This document shows, piece after piece, positions 6,936 to 15,511 of a DNA stretch of 35,236 nucleotides. The stretch covers positions 1-35,236 of the forward strand of contig DDLV01000103.1 in NCBI GenBank assembly GCA_002340325.1, read 5' to 3'. Origin of the DNA: Glaciecola sp. UBA2563 (GTDB lineage: Bacteria; Pseudomonadota; Gammaproteobacteria; Enterobacterales; Alteromonadaceae). A program made the translations under genes and the position numbers. Each line of letters starts with the position of its first letter. The stretch's first letter is position 1. The notes beneath the pieces are model-generated. The model searched no databases. It was given only the letters and a program-made list of their open reading frames with translations, and had not been told where the DNA came from.

Positions 6936-9359
6936 ATGTCAGATAACAATTATGACTCTTCAAATATAAAAGTATTAAAAGGGTTGGACGCCGTAAGAAA
7001 ACGCCCTGGCATGTATATTGGGGATACCGATGATGGTACCGGTTTACATCATATGGTGTTTGAAGTCGTAGATAATTCTATCGACGAGGCACTTGCGGGC
7101 CACTGTTCGGATATTGTAATCAAGATACACTCCGATGGTTCTGTTTCTGTCAGTGATGATGGACGTGGAATACCTACTGATATTCACGCAGAAGAGGGTG
7201 TAAGTGCTGCAGAAGTAATTATGACAGTACTACACGCTGGCGGAAAATTTGATGATAACTCTTATAAAGTGTCTGGTGGTTTACACGGAGTTGGAGTATC
7301 AGTGGTAAATGCACTAAGTAAAAAACTTACATTGAAAATCAAACGAACAGGTAAAGTGCACGAACAAGAATACTCTATGGGGGAACCACTAGAGCCACTA
7401 AAAATTACAGGCGATACGGATAGTTCAGGAACAAAAATTCGCTTTTGGCCGAGTGAAGAAACCTTTAGCAATATTGAATTTCATTACGACATATTAGCCA
7501 AAAGAATTAGAGAGCTTTCATTCTTAAATTCGGGTGTTTCGATTCGACTTGAAGATGAAAGAGATGGGCGGAAAGATCATTTTCATTATGAAGGTGGAAT
7601 CAAAGCTTTTGTGGAATATCTAAATAAGAATAAACATTCCATACACGATGCGCCATTTTACTTTAGTGTTCAGCGTGTAGATGATATCGCTGTTGAGGTT
7701 GCTATGCAGTGGAATGACGGCTTTCAGGAAAACATTTATTGTTTTACCAATAATATTCCTCAACGCGATGGTGGTACACACTTAGCGGGATTCCGATCTG
7801 CTTTAACTAGAACGTTAAATACATACATGGAAAAAGAGGGTCTAAATAAGAAAAATAAGACCAACGCAACTGGCGATGATGCGAGAGAAGGGTTAACTGC
7901 GATAATCAGCGTAAAAGTTCCAGACCCAAAATTTTCGTCTCAAACAAAAGACAAGCTCGTTTCTTCAGAAGTTAAATCGGCGGTAGAAACGACGATGGGT
8001 GAGAAGCTAAGTGAGTTTTTAATTGAAAATCCAACTGCAAGCAAGATCATTATCAATAAGATTATAGATGCTGCACGCGCGCGTGAAGCTGCTAGAAAAG
8101 CACGTGAAATGACGAGACGCAAAGGTGCTTTGGATTTGGCAGGATTACCCGGCAAACTTGCTGACTGCCAGGAGAAAGATCCTTCTTTATCTGAGCTTTA
8201 CATTGTCGAGGGTGATTCAGCCGGTGGATCGGCTAAACAAGGTCGTAACAGAAAAAACCAAGCGATTTTACCTCTTAAGGGTAAAATACTAAACGTTGAA
8301 AAGGCTAGGTTTGATAAGATGTTATCTTCACAGGAAGTTGCAACCTTAATTACTGCGTTAGGGTGCGGTATCGGTAGAGATGAATATGATCCTGACAAAT
8401 TACGTTACCATTCGATAATCATTATGACTGATGCTGATGTTGATGGATCACACATTCGTACATTGCTGTTGACTTTCTTTTACAGGCAAATGCCAGAAAT
8501 GATTGAAAGGGGACACATATTTATTGCACAGCCACCTTTGTACAAAGTTAAAAAGGGGAAGCAAGAACAGTATCTTAAAGACGATGACGCAAAATCTGCC
8601 TTCTTAACAAATATTGCTGTTGACGGATCATCACTTCACGTCTCTTCTGACGCACCACCAATTCAAGGCGTGGCATTGGAAAATATGGTTTTACTATATC
8701 AAAGTACAAATGCAATGATCGAACGTATGAGTAAACGAAGAATACCTGCAGCTATATTAACTGAATTTGTATACTCTGATGTTGTAGATGAGAAAACGCT
8801 TACTGAACGTGAATCTTTGAATGCTTTCGCTCATTCATTTATAACTTCGTTGAATGATAAAGAAGTAGAAAGTCGCACCTATAATATGGAGATACGTAAA
8901 TCCGAAGAACACACTTCCCTCTATGAGTTCGTCATAATTATGAAACAACATGGCGTTGACTATGAATATATAATTGACCTCGAATTCGTCAACTCACCAG
9001 AGTACAACAAGATAGTTGAGTTAAACAACACAGTTAATAACTTGATTGAAGAAGGTGCTTTTGTAAAAAAAGGTGAGAAAAAACAGGATATTACTTCTTT
9101 TTCTGATGCATTGGCATGGCTAATGAAAGAAGCACAACGAAGCCTCTCCATTCAACGATACAAAGGACTTGGTGAAATGAACCCTGAACAACTATGGGAA
9201 ACGACAATGGACCCTGAAAGTAGAAGGATGTTACAAGTTACCATCGAAGATGCAATCGGCGCTGATCAATTATTTACTACGCTTATGGGTGATCATGTTG
9301 AGCCCAGACGAGACTTCATTGAGTCAAATGCTTTAAATGTTGAGAACCTCGACATATAG
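6936..9359 (+). CDS. gyrB: DNA gyrase subunit B
   Basis: GyrB is the ATPase subunit of gyrase, which introduces negative supercoils. The GHKL ATPase motifs are seen in VVDNSIDEAL, SDDGRGIPTDIH and GGLHGVGVSVVNAL. The TOPRIM domain follows with EGDSAGGSAKQGRNRKNQAI and DADVDGSHIRTLL, and the C-terminal region has QRYKGLGEMNPEQLW. The start at 6936 gives 807 residues (804 in E. coli), matches the family start MSDNNYDSSNIKVLKGLDAV, and sits nine bases after GAGGA. An in-frame ATG at 6927 overlaps the recF stop but lies directly against that Shine-Dalgarno. Last gene of the dnaA cluster; a strong terminator follows. Confidence 0.98.
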   Translation: MSDNNYDSSNIKVLKGLDAVRKRPGMYIGDTDDGTGLHHMVFEVVDNSIDEALAGHCSDIVIKIHSDGSVSVSDDGRGIPTDIHAEEGVSAAEVIMTVLHAGGKFDDNSYKVSGGLHGVGVSVVNALSKKLTLKIKRTGKVHEQEYSMGEPLEPLKITGDTDSSGTKIRFWPSEETFSNIEFHYDILAKRIRELSFLNSGVSIRLEDERDGRKDHFHYEGGIKAFVEYLNKNKHSIHDAPFYFSVQRVDDIAVEVAMQWNDGFQENIYCFTNNIPQRDGGTHLAGFRSALTRTLNTYMEKEGLNKKNKTNATGDDAREGLTAIISVKVPDPKFSSQTKDKLVSSEVKSAVETTMGEKLSEFLIENPTASKIIINKIIDAARAREAARKAREMTRRKGALDLAGLPGKLADCQEKDPSLSELYIVEGDSAGGSAKQGRNRKNQAILPLKGKILNVEKARFDKMLSSQEVATLITALGCGIGRDEYDPDKLRYHSIIIMTDADVDGSHIRTLLLTFFYRQMPEMIERGHIFIAQPPLYKVKKGKQEQYLKDDDAKSAFLTNIAVDGSSLHVSSDAPPIQGVALENMVLLYQSTNAMIERMSKRRIPAAILTEFVYSDVVDEKTLTERESLNAFAHSFITSLNDKEVESRTYNMEIRKSEEHTSLYEFVIIMKQHGVDYEYIIDLEFVNSPEYNKIVELNNTVNNLIEEGAFVKKGEKKQDITSFSDALAWLMKEAQRSLSIQRYKGLGEMNPEQLWETTMDPESRRMLQVTIEDAIGADQLFTTLMGDHVEPRRDFIESNALNVENLDI

Positions 9360-9397
9360 ACAAACTGTTTTTTAGTACAATCTACACCGAATCTATA

Positions 9398-9424
9398 AAG
9401 GCGCTTAATTGAAGCGCCTTTTTT
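9398..9424 (+). terminator. Rho-independent terminator of the dnaA-gyrB cluster
   Basis: A 9-bp stem AAGGCGCTT (9398-9406) / AAGCGCCTT (9412-9420) with a five-base loop is followed by a run of six T (two in the stem end), 39 bases after the gyrB stop. Confidence 0.9.
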
Positions 9425-9492
9425 GTAGCGCTATTTTTGTTATGTATTCGATTATGTGATGAAATTTTATTATTGCTTCTCACTTACCATAC

Positions 9493-9522
9493 TTTACGAC
9501 TATCTTTGACAGTTACTATATT
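9493..9522 (+). promoter_or_regulatory. Candidate promoter for the pseudopilin-like gene
   Basis: TTTACG (9493-9498), 18-base spacer, TATATT (9517-9522). Transcription would start near 9529, about 27 bases before the GTG start. The gene follows a strong terminator, so it needs its own promoter. Confidence 0.4.
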
Positions 9523-9555
9523 CGCATCGACTAGCAACATTTGTAAGTTGTTTTT

Positions 9556-10110
9556 GTGAATGTAAATATAAGCCATTCAAAAGGTTTCATAAATTTTCAG
9601 CCAATTTTATTTGTATTGTCACTTGTTATACTAGCTTATTTCTTCCTCCCATTTATGGTTCAGTCTCATAAAGAGAATATCCATAAAAACGCTGTTGAAA
9701 CAACATTTCATACGATGAATCTAGCCCGCTCACTTGCGTCAACTATGCAGCGAGATATAACGGTATCAATTGACGAAGAAAACTTTTGGTGTATCGGTTT
9801 AAGTGACAATGGAAAATGTAACTGTAAACTGGAGAATGCCTGTAGCATAAACGGAGAGGAGAGAGTCGTGAGTGGCAGAAGTTTCCCTGAAATACTAATT
9901 TCCAATATTAATTTTAATGGAAATAATCATGCAGTTTTTCAGGCTAAACATGAAGTCTCTGATATTGAAAAAACCACAGGGTTTTTAATTTTTGAACAAG
10001 GCGACAATAAAATAAGGCTCGAAAAGAAAGTTCCTAACCGAGTGCACGTTTGTCTTCTCGATGGAAATCTACCTGGTTATTCGGTATGTAACGAGTTTAC
10101 AAACATTTAG
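9556..10110 (+). CDS. GspH/FimT-like pseudopilin with degenerate prepilin motif
   Basis: The 184-residue product has a short basic leader (MNVNISHSKG) and then a 20-residue hydrophobic helix beginning FINFQPILFVLSLVIL, the layout of type IV prepilins cleaved after Gly. The usual FTLIE is replaced by FINFQ, so the invariant Glu+5 is Gln. After the helix, MNLARSLAS corresponds to the ALNLARSEA segment of FimT/GspH minor pseudopilins. Four Cys lie in CIGLSDNGKCNCKLENAC and two more in VCLLDGNLPGYSVC near the C-terminus, suggesting disulfides. The start is a GTG without a strong Shine-Dalgarno. No other pilus or secretion gene is nearby. It may be a minor pilin working with machinery encoded elsewhere; function not established. 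Confidence 0.65.
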   Translation: MNVNISHSKGFINFQPILFVLSLVILAYFFLPFMVQSHKENIHKNAVETTFHTMNLARSLASTMQRDITVSIDEENFWCIGLSDNGKCNCKLENACSINGEERVVSGRSFPEILISNINFNGNNHAVFQAKHEVSDIEKTTGFLIFEQGDNKIRLEKKVPNRVHVCLLDGNLPGYSVCNEFTNI

Positions 10111-10150
10111 AACCCATTTTCTAGCATTCTCGATTAACTATCCATGAATG

Positions 10151-10190
10151 AATTTTGCAAAAGCACATCAATTTCTTTACTTGCAAAATT
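10151..10190. repeat. Perfect 10-bp inverted repeat between pseudopilin and lipoprotein genes
   Basis: AATTTTGCAA (10151-10160) and TTGCAAAATT (10181-10190) are exact inverted arms separated by 20 bases. Their centres are 30 bp apart, about three helical turns, which suits a pair of operator half-sites. No T-tract follows, so it is not an obvious terminator. It lies 113 bases upstream of the lipoprotein start. Confidence 0.5.
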
Positions 10191-10302
10191 GAACTATTAG
10201 TATTTTTATATATTGTACGTCTGGTCAAATCTTGTTTTTAATAATCCAACATCTAAAACAAAATTCACCAACATCGCTGTAATTTTAACAAACACCAAGT
10301 TA

Positions 10303-10866
10303 ATGAACATAATGATTATTAAACACCTACTACCACTTTTCGCTGTTTTATTTTTAACTGCTTCATGCACTTCTTATGATTACCCTAGAGATATCAAAAT
10401 TGGCGATGAGCTTTCGCGATTTCAAGGTGAAAGTTTAGCGGGACAAACGTTTACCCTCCCAACAGATGTATACGGTGAGCCTACAATTTTGTTGTTTGGT
10501 TTTGTTAAGGAATCACAGTTTGATATAGATCGATGGTTGATTGGATTGGACATGCGCAATGTAAACACGAGAATATTGGAAGTACCAGCAATAAAAGGGT
10601 TTTTTCCCCGGTTAATTTCAAGTCAGATAGATAATGGTATGAGAAAAGGTATTCCAAAAGAACTTTGGTCTATCGTAATTACCGTATACGAAGATGGAGA
10701 TAAAGTACAAAGAATGACAGGCAATAAGAATCCTAACAATGCCAGAGTGGTGGTGATTGAAGGAACAGGCAAAGTCATTTACTTTTACGATGAAGGTTTT
10801 TCTGTGGCAGCATTGAGTGAACTATTAGATGCGTTAGAACCGTACGAGAACGAATCAAGTCCTTAA
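10303..10866 (+). CDS. Thioredoxin-fold lipoprotein, ATP10-like
   Basis: From the ATG at 10303 the product is 187 residues, with an N-terminal hydrophobic stretch ending in a lipobox LTASC, so it should be a lipid-anchored envelope protein. The body (DELSRFQGESLAGQTFTLP, then PTILLFGFVKESQFDIDRW, EVPAIKGFF, GMRKGIPKELWSIVITVYED) looks like a redoxin/thioredoxin fold without a CxxC pair. It recalls the pattern of ATP10-type proteins, which in mitochondria assist ATP synthase assembly; this is from memory of the family and not verified. Aspartate follows the lipobox Cys by only a few residues (CTSYD), not at +2, so outer-membrane sorting is plausible. The longer frame from a TTG at 10213 lacks a signal at its start and is rejected. 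Confidence 0.6.
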   Translation: MNIMIIKHLLPLFAVLFLTASCTSYDYPRDIKIGDELSRFQGESLAGQTFTLPTDVYGEPTILLFGFVKESQFDIDRWLIGLDMRNVNTRILEVPAIKGFFPRLISSQIDNGMRKGIPKELWSIVITVYEDGDKVQRMTGNKNPNNARVVVIEGTGKVIYFYDEGFSVAALSELLDALEPYENESSP

Positions 10867-10886
10867 ATGGCATGTAAATATGCCAT
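10867..10886. other. Hairpin between convergent genes, weak terminator at best
   Basis: ATGGCAT (10867-10873) pairs with ATGCCAT (10880-10886) around a 6-base loop directly after the plus-strand lipoprotein gene and before the end of the minus-strand one. Neither strand has a T-tract next to it, so termination is uncertain. Confidence 0.3.
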
Positions 10887-10905
10887 GAGCGGGAGAAATC
10901 ATTAT

Positions 10906-11352
10906 TTATTCGATTCTTTGAATTTTAAGTTTAGGTGAAGCACTTTTAGAGACATCGAATCGCAATTGGTATAGGCCCGTTTGCTGAGGTGTAAATTTGA
11001 TATTTGCAGAATCTCCAGCGCAGTATAACTCTCTTTGCTTATCTATGATGATAACCTGCTCGCCAAACTCCATTCCACAATTTACATCATTACTCCAAAG
11101 ATTGTCAGCCACTTTAAAATCATAGGGCTGTCCATCAGCGATTAACTCAACATCAAGCGTGTAGACGTTGAGATCGGATTCAGACGCCCGAAACCGATAT
11201 GGCTCAGAGGCCTCCCACCAATTCATTATCCCTCTTAAATACATACTAGAGAAATCCTTGGTTTTTGAATCTTCGCCAATCGATATTGGAATGGGTGTTG
11301 CACAACCCGAGATGAGGATCGATAAACTAATTAAGAAAACTACAGCACGCAC
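10906..11352 (-). CDS. Small conserved lipoprotein downstream of glyS
   Basis: The 148-residue product has an N-terminal signal with lipobox LISGC (Cys about 17), so it is predicted to be a lipoprotein. The body contains MNWWEASEPYRF, VELIADGQPYDFKVAD and NCGMEFGEQV, which resembles a compact beta-sandwich of the kind seen in pullulanase-associated or carbohydrate-binding modules; that resemblance is my inference. The start is GTG at 11352, preceded by AAGGG that overlaps the glyS stop, and it lies nine bases after glyS, so it is probably the last gene of glyQ-glyS. I do not know its function. Confidence 0.7.
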   Translation of the reverse strand: MRAVVFLISLSILISGCATPIPISIGEDSKTKDFSSMYLRGIMNWWEASEPYRFRASESDLNVYTLDVELIADGQPYDFKVADNLWSNDVNCGMEFGEQVIIIDKQRELYCAGDSANIKFTPQQTGLYQLRFDVSKSASPKLKIQRIE

Positions 11353-11361
11353 GGTAAACCC

Positions 11362-13449
11362 TTATACGTTAATAACAGATATGTCAGCGACACTTAGAAA
11401 CGCATGTCGGATATTCGAAACCAATTTAATTCTATTGGCCTTAACATCTTTATCATCGACCATTATCATGACGTTTTCAAAAAACTCTGCTAATGGTTGC
11501 TGCAATTTTGACAGCTGAGACAATACCTTTGAATAGTCTGTATGCAATTCAACACTTTCTAATTCAATATCCTGAAGCGCTTGATACAAAGCTACTTCCG
11601 AATCTTCACTGAGCAACTGAGTGTCTATGTCTTGGGTTCCGGGTAGCTCAATTTTATTTTTATTTAAGATGTTACTTACACGTTTGTTTGATGCGATTAA
11701 ATCACTTCCTTGTGCTGTTTTAGCGAAGTCAGAGACTGCTAATAACCTCTTTTCTAAATCGTAAAAGGAAACGTCATTGTTAACCGCCATCACAGCATTG
11801 ACAATATCTGCACTGATCATTCTATCGGCATAGTAGGGCTTGCATCGGTCATAGAGGAAATTGATAACTTGTAATTCAACATTTTCATTTTTTAGTTTTG
11901 AACCAAAAACAGGAACTACAGATTTTATGATTGTTGAAATAGGGATGCTCTGTTTGTTTTCAAGCATTATTCGAAGGATACCGATTGCAGCTCTTCTCAA
12001 TGCGAATGGATCTTTGTCACCTTTGGGTATTTTGTTTATTCCGAAAATACCGATTAAGGTGTCAAGTTTTTCAGCAAGCGATAACAACACAGATGCCGAT
12101 TCAGTAGGAATTTTGTCTTTTGAAAACCTAGGAAGATACTGTTGCTCTATTGCTTTGGCTACTTTTTCATTTTCTCCATCATAGAGGGCATAGTGTCTTC
12201 CCATTACACCTTGAATCGATGTGAACTCCATTACCATATTCGACACAAGATCGGCTTTTGCAATCGTTGCTGCTCGTTGTGCATCATTTATGTCGGTAGA
12301 TGACATTGAAAACAATTGACCTAATATCTTTACAATTTGGCTGACTCTATTTGATTTGTCTGCGATAGTTCCAAGTTCTTTTTGAAAAAGTACAGAATCT
12401 AATTTTTCTGCTTTTTCGGCGAGCGTTGTTTTCTTGTCCGTTTCAAAGAAGAACTGCGCATCGGCGAGTCTCGGCCTTATGACTCTTTCGTTACCAGAGA
12501 TGACCTGCTGAGGATCCTTACTTTCGATATTGGACACAAATAAAAATATATTGCTAAGATCTCCATGCTTATCTAGCAGGGGTATGTACTTTTGGTCATC
12601 TTTCATCGTGTAAATGAGCGCTTCTTTAGGTACTTCTAGAAACTTTTCTTCAAAGGACGCTTGAAGAATTACTGGCCATTCAACAAGTGATGAGATCTCT
12701 TCTAAAAGTGCTTGATCAAAGTCGGCAACTAAACCTAGTCCTTCCGCTTTTGCCAATATTTGTTTCTCAATTGACTTAACTCGGCTTTCATAATCGGAGA
12801 TTACATACTGGGATTCAAGCAGCTTTTTATAATCATTCGCATGCGGTAACTTGACTTTGTCGTCACCATGAAATCTATGACCAGAGACTTGATTACTTGC
12901 ATTAATTCCCAGTGCCGATGCTTCTACAACATCGCTCCCATACAACACAGTCAATGTATGGACTGGGCGAATGAATTCAGCATCATTTGCCCCCCAACGC
13001 ATTGGCTTAGCAATCGGTAGTGATTTGATTGTTCGTGACAATATTCCAGACATTTCAGAATCAATTGTTTTACCGCTTACGCTGGCTTTATATAATAACC
13101 ATTCGCCTTTTGCAGTTATTAGACGCTCAGCTTCCTGTACTTCAATCCCGTTACTTCTCGCCCATCCCAATGCAGCCTTGGTGGGTTTGCCCTCATCGTC
13201 AAAAGCTACGGATACAGCAGGTCCTCGCTTTTCTACGAGTTCATCGGGAAGTGTTCTTGCTATGTCATTAACCTTAATGCCTAAACGCCTAGGAGCGCCA
13301 ATCGTTTCGTAACTAGAGTATTCGAACCCTAAATTACTCAGCTCTTTTATCAATAACGTAGAGAAACTTTCAGCTAGTGTTTTTAAACCCTTGGGAGGTA
13401 ATTCTTCCGTTCCCAGCTCAATCAGTAAGTTGTCCTTGTTGATACTCAC
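11362..13449 (-). CDS. glyS: Glycyl-tRNA synthetase beta subunit
   Basis: GlyS is the large subunit of the alpha2beta2 glycyl-tRNA synthetase and provides tRNA recognition and the HD-like/anticodon-binding parts. The 695-residue length matches E. coli (689). Family features include LLIELGTEELPPK at the N-terminus, MRWGANDAEFIRPVHTLTVL, ADAQFFFETDKK, MGRHYALYDGENE and DPFALRRAAIGILRI, and the C-terminal anticodon-binding region ends in VDDKDVKANRIKLVSNI. The start is GTG at 13449 with GAGGGTT upstream, four bases after the glyQ stop, so the two subunits are co-translated. Confidence 0.97.
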   Translation of the reverse strand: MSINKDNLLIELGTEELPPKGLKTLAESFSTLLIKELSNLGFEYSSYETIGAPRRLGIKVNDIARTLPDELVEKRGPAVSVAFDDEGKPTKAALGWARSNGIEVQEAERLITAKGEWLLYKASVSGKTIDSEMSGILSRTIKSLPIAKPMRWGANDAEFIRPVHTLTVLYGSDVVEASALGINASNQVSGHRFHGDDKVKLPHANDYKKLLESQYVISDYESRVKSIEKQILAKAEGLGLVADFDQALLEEISSLVEWPVILQASFEEKFLEVPKEALIYTMKDDQKYIPLLDKHGDLSNIFLFVSNIESKDPQQVISGNERVIRPRLADAQFFFETDKKTTLAEKAEKLDSVLFQKELGTIADKSNRVSQIVKILGQLFSMSSTDINDAQRAATIAKADLVSNMVMEFTSIQGVMGRHYALYDGENEKVAKAIEQQYLPRFSKDKIPTESASVLLSLAEKLDTLIGIFGINKIPKGDKDPFALRRAAIGILRIMLENKQSIPISTIIKSVVPVFGSKLKNENVELQVINFLYDRCKPYYADRMISADIVNAVMAVNNDVSFYDLEKRLLAVSDFAKTAQGSDLIASNKRVSNILNKNKIELPGTQDIDTQLLSEDSEVALYQALQDIELESVELHTDYSKVLSQLSKLQQPLAEFFENVMIMVDDKDVKANRIKLVSNIRHAFLSVADISVINV

Positions 13450-13453
13450 TTAG

Positions 13454-14422
13454 CTAACCCTCTGCGCTTGATTGATTATTTGTTGTTACGTTGCTATTTT
13501 TTTGAGCTTCTACTGTTTTGCAAAGTGGAAACCCAACAGACTCCCGTGACTCGTAGTACAATTGTGCACAAGCTTTTGCAAGCGACCTGACGCGAAGGAT
13601 ATAACCTTGTCTTTCAGTGACCGAGATCGCGTGACGTGCATCTAGAAGATTGAATACATGTGAAGCTTTCATTACCTGCTCGTAAGCGGGTAATGCTAAT
13701 TTCTCTTGAATCAGAAGTTGACAGGATTTTTCATGTTCATCAAAACTAGAGAAAAGAAAATCCACGTCTGCATGTTCAAAATTGTATGCAGACTGTTCTT
13801 TTTCATTCTGCAGGAAAACATCGCCATATGTCACTTTACCAAACGGACCTTTCGTCCAAACTAAGTCATAGATACTGTCAACACCCTGGATATACATAGC
13901 GAGTCGTTCAAGTCCATAGGTGATCTCACCAGTGACAGGTTTGCATTCAAGACCACCTACCTGTTGAAAATAGGTAAATTGAGTGACCTCCATACCATTC
14001 AACCAAACTTCCCAGCCTAGGCCCCATGCCCCAAGTGTTGGGGATTCCCAGTTGTCTTCAACAAAACGTATATCATGCACAAGAGTATCAAATCCCAATA
14101 GTTCTAGAGATCCAAGATACAGCTCTTGTATATTGCTAGGAGAGGGCTTTAACATTACTTGAAATTGATAATAGTGTTGCAGGCGATTTGGGTTTTCACC
14201 ATAGCGGCCATCCGTAGGTCGTCGACATGGCTGCACATAGGCACTATTCATAGGTTCGGGACCTAGCGAACGAAGAAAAGTCATAGGATGAAAAGTTCCC
14301 GCACCAACTTCCATATCCAGCGGCTGAATAATGACACAGCCTTGCTGCGCCCAATAATCCTGAAGGGCTAAAATAAGTCCTTGGAAGGTTTTGATATCAA
14401 ACTTTTGCTGATGGTCTTGCAT
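13454..14422 (-). CDS. glyQ: Glycyl-tRNA synthetase alpha subunit
   Basis: GlyQ is the catalytic class II subunit that activates glycine. The 322-residue product contains the near-invariant N-terminal block TFQGLILALQDYWAQQGC, MEVGAGTFHPMTFLRSLGPE, YVQPCRRPTDGRYGENPNRL and GWEVWLNGMEVTQFTYFQQV. It is about 20 residues longer than E. coli GlyQ through a polar C-terminal tail (rich in Asn, Thr, Ser and Gln) that looks non-essential. It precedes glyS by four bases and follows a DUF2489 gene by 74 bases. AGAAGA serves as Shine-Dalgarno. Confidence 0.98.
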   Translation of the reverse strand: MQDHQQKFDIKTFQGLILALQDYWAQQGCVIIQPLDMEVGAGTFHPMTFLRSLGPEPMNSAYVQPCRRPTDGRYGENPNRLQHYYQFQVMLKPSPSNIQELYLGSLELLGFDTLVHDIRFVEDNWESPTLGAWGLGWEVWLNGMEVTQFTYFQQVGGLECKPVTGEITYGLERLAMYIQGVDSIYDLVWTKGPFGKVTYGDVFLQNEKEQSAYNFEHADVDFLFSSFDEHEKSCQLLIQEKLALPAYEQVMKASHVFNLLDARHAISVTERQGYILRVRSLAKACAQLYYESRESVGFPLCKTVEAQKNSNVTTNNQSSAEG

Positions 14423-14456
14423 ACTGCGTCTTCTGAGTCAGAATGATTTTAAAAAG

Positions 14457-14468
14457 TGCGGTAGTATA
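14457..14468 (-). promoter_or_regulatory. Possible internal promoter for glyQS
   Basis: The 74-base gap before glyQ holds TATACT (14468-14463 on the minus strand, 5/6 to the -10 consensus). The -35 position is poor, so only the -10 is supported. Transcription would begin about 34 bases before the glyQ ATG. Confidence 0.3.
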
Positions 14469-14496
14469 GCGTTTTTATTAAAGGTTTGGTATGGCC

Positions 14497-14943
14497 TTAA
14501 GCCGTTTTAAAGGTCCGTAGTCTCGAGACTTCTTTTTGTACATCAGATGAGAGTTCACTTTCAATTTGCTCACGCTCTCTGTCTTGTTTACGGCGTTCTT
14601 TTTTGCTGAGCGAGTTTCTTGCTTCTAGTGTTGGGAAATGCTTTATACGGTCATAAAGCTCGAATATCGCAGGATAGTCTAATTTGTAGTCAGGTTGAGG
14701 GACAATTGGAATTGCTAAAAGCAAATTGCAAATTCGTATTGCACCCTCAGATGGATCGCACTGCTGCTGCTCCATCGCAAAAGCAATAGTTTGAATGCTT
14801 TCGCTAATATTCTGTATGCGTTTGTTTCTAACTGCTGTTTGGCGGTCGTTTTGTGCTTGAAGTAAAAACAACAGACGACCTGCATAAATACCAAGACCAA
14901 TGATAATCAATGCTGCGATGCTAATCAGTACCCAAAACGTCAT
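14497..14943 (-). CDS. DUF2489-family membrane-anchored protein
   Basis: The 148-residue product has one N-terminal transmembrane helix (MTFWVLISIAALIIIGLGIY) followed by a cytoplasmic part rich in charged and helical sequence, with CNLLLAIPIVPQPDYKLDYP in the middle and a basic C-terminal region SLSKKERRKQDREREQIE. This fits the DUF2489 family, commonly found next to yihI in gammaproteobacteria. No catalytic motif is visible and the function is unknown. It lies 18 bases after yihI, so the two are likely co-transcribed. Confidence 0.75.
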   Translation of the reverse strand: MTFWVLISIAALIIIGLGIYAGRLLFLLQAQNDRQTAVRNKRIQNISESIQTIAFAMEQQQCDPSEGAIRICNLLLAIPIVPQPDYKLDYPAIFELYDRIKHFPTLEARNSLSKKERRKQDREREQIESELSSDVQKEVSRLRTFKTA

Positions 14944-14961
14944 GTATAATCCGTATGTACG

Positions 14962-15441
14962 CTAATCTTCAAAATCTTCTTTTCTTATTGCTTCAAGAGA
15001 CGAAAACGGATCAGAATCATCGCTTTCTGATATCCCTAATAGTTCACATAGAAATTTGTGCCGCGAAAGTTTCTCATCTAAGTACTGACGTTCAGAAGGG
15101 GCAAGTAAGCCACTTTCAGCTTTAGCTAGTAACTCTTCGAGTTTTGTATCGTTTTCGATGCTTGTTAGTTCTTCAAAAGGGTCGAGAGGCGCTGTCTTGA
15201 CCGGTTGTTCGTTTACTCGGTACTTATCCAGTTCAATTTTCTGCTTACTGCCATAACGGACATCGTTTTTGCGGGTGGTAACACTTTGCTGAGCAGTTGT
15301 ATTAGAAACCGTTTGTTGTCGACTACCAGGCTTATTACCTTTCGTCGTTTTTTTCTTAATTGGAGATTTAGTTAGCTGGATTGAGTTTTCCTTGCTAACG
15401 CCTATTTTCCCGATTTTGCGTGTTTTTTTTGCTCTAGGCAT
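14962..15441 (-). CDS. yihI: Der GTPase-activating protein YihI
   Basis: YihI stimulates the GTPase Der (EngA) and thereby restrains late 50S ribosome assembly. The 159-residue protein has a highly basic N-terminus (PRAKKTRKIGKIG), a PGSRQQTVSN segment matching HAPGSR in E. coli YihI, a DVRYGSKQKIEL stretch matching PRIGSKTPIPL, and an acidic C-terminal half with LEELLAKAESGLLAPSERQY and a two-helix layout. No clear Shine-Dalgarno precedes the ATG. A strong hairpin with a T-tract ends about 34 bases upstream, which may control its expression. Last listed neighbour on the left is the DUF2489 gene. Confidence 0.85.
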   Translation of the reverse strand: MPRAKKTRKIGKIGVSKENSIQLTKSPIKKKTTKGNKPGSRQQTVSNTTAQQSVTTRKNDVRYGSKQKIELDKYRVNEQPVKTAPLDPFEELTSIENDTKLEELLAKAESGLLAPSERQYLDEKLSRHKFLCELLGISESDDSDPFSSLEAIRKEDFED

Positions 15442-15474
15442 GAGGGTTTCGAAGTAGTGAGGTTTGATGTTTGG

Positions 15475-15511
15475 AAAAAAGAAAAGGTGATAATCCGAAG
15501 ATTATCACCTT
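15475..15511 (-). terminator. Strong Rho-independent terminator/attenuator upstream of yihI
   Basis: On the minus strand an 11-bp perfect stem AAGGTGATAAT / ATTATCACCTT (15511-15501 and 15494-15484) closes a CTTCGG loop, with UUCG, a very stable tetraloop closed by C-G. The T-rich run TTTTCTTTTTT follows. It is 235 bases past the cytochrome c4 stop and 34 bases before yihI, so it may end the cytochrome transcript, attenuate yihI, or end a short RNA. Confidence 0.85.

Noticed and set aside
10213..10302. N-terminal extension of the ATP10-like lipoprotein from a TTG
   Set aside because: It would place 30 polar residues before the signal peptide and lacks a Shine-Dalgarno.
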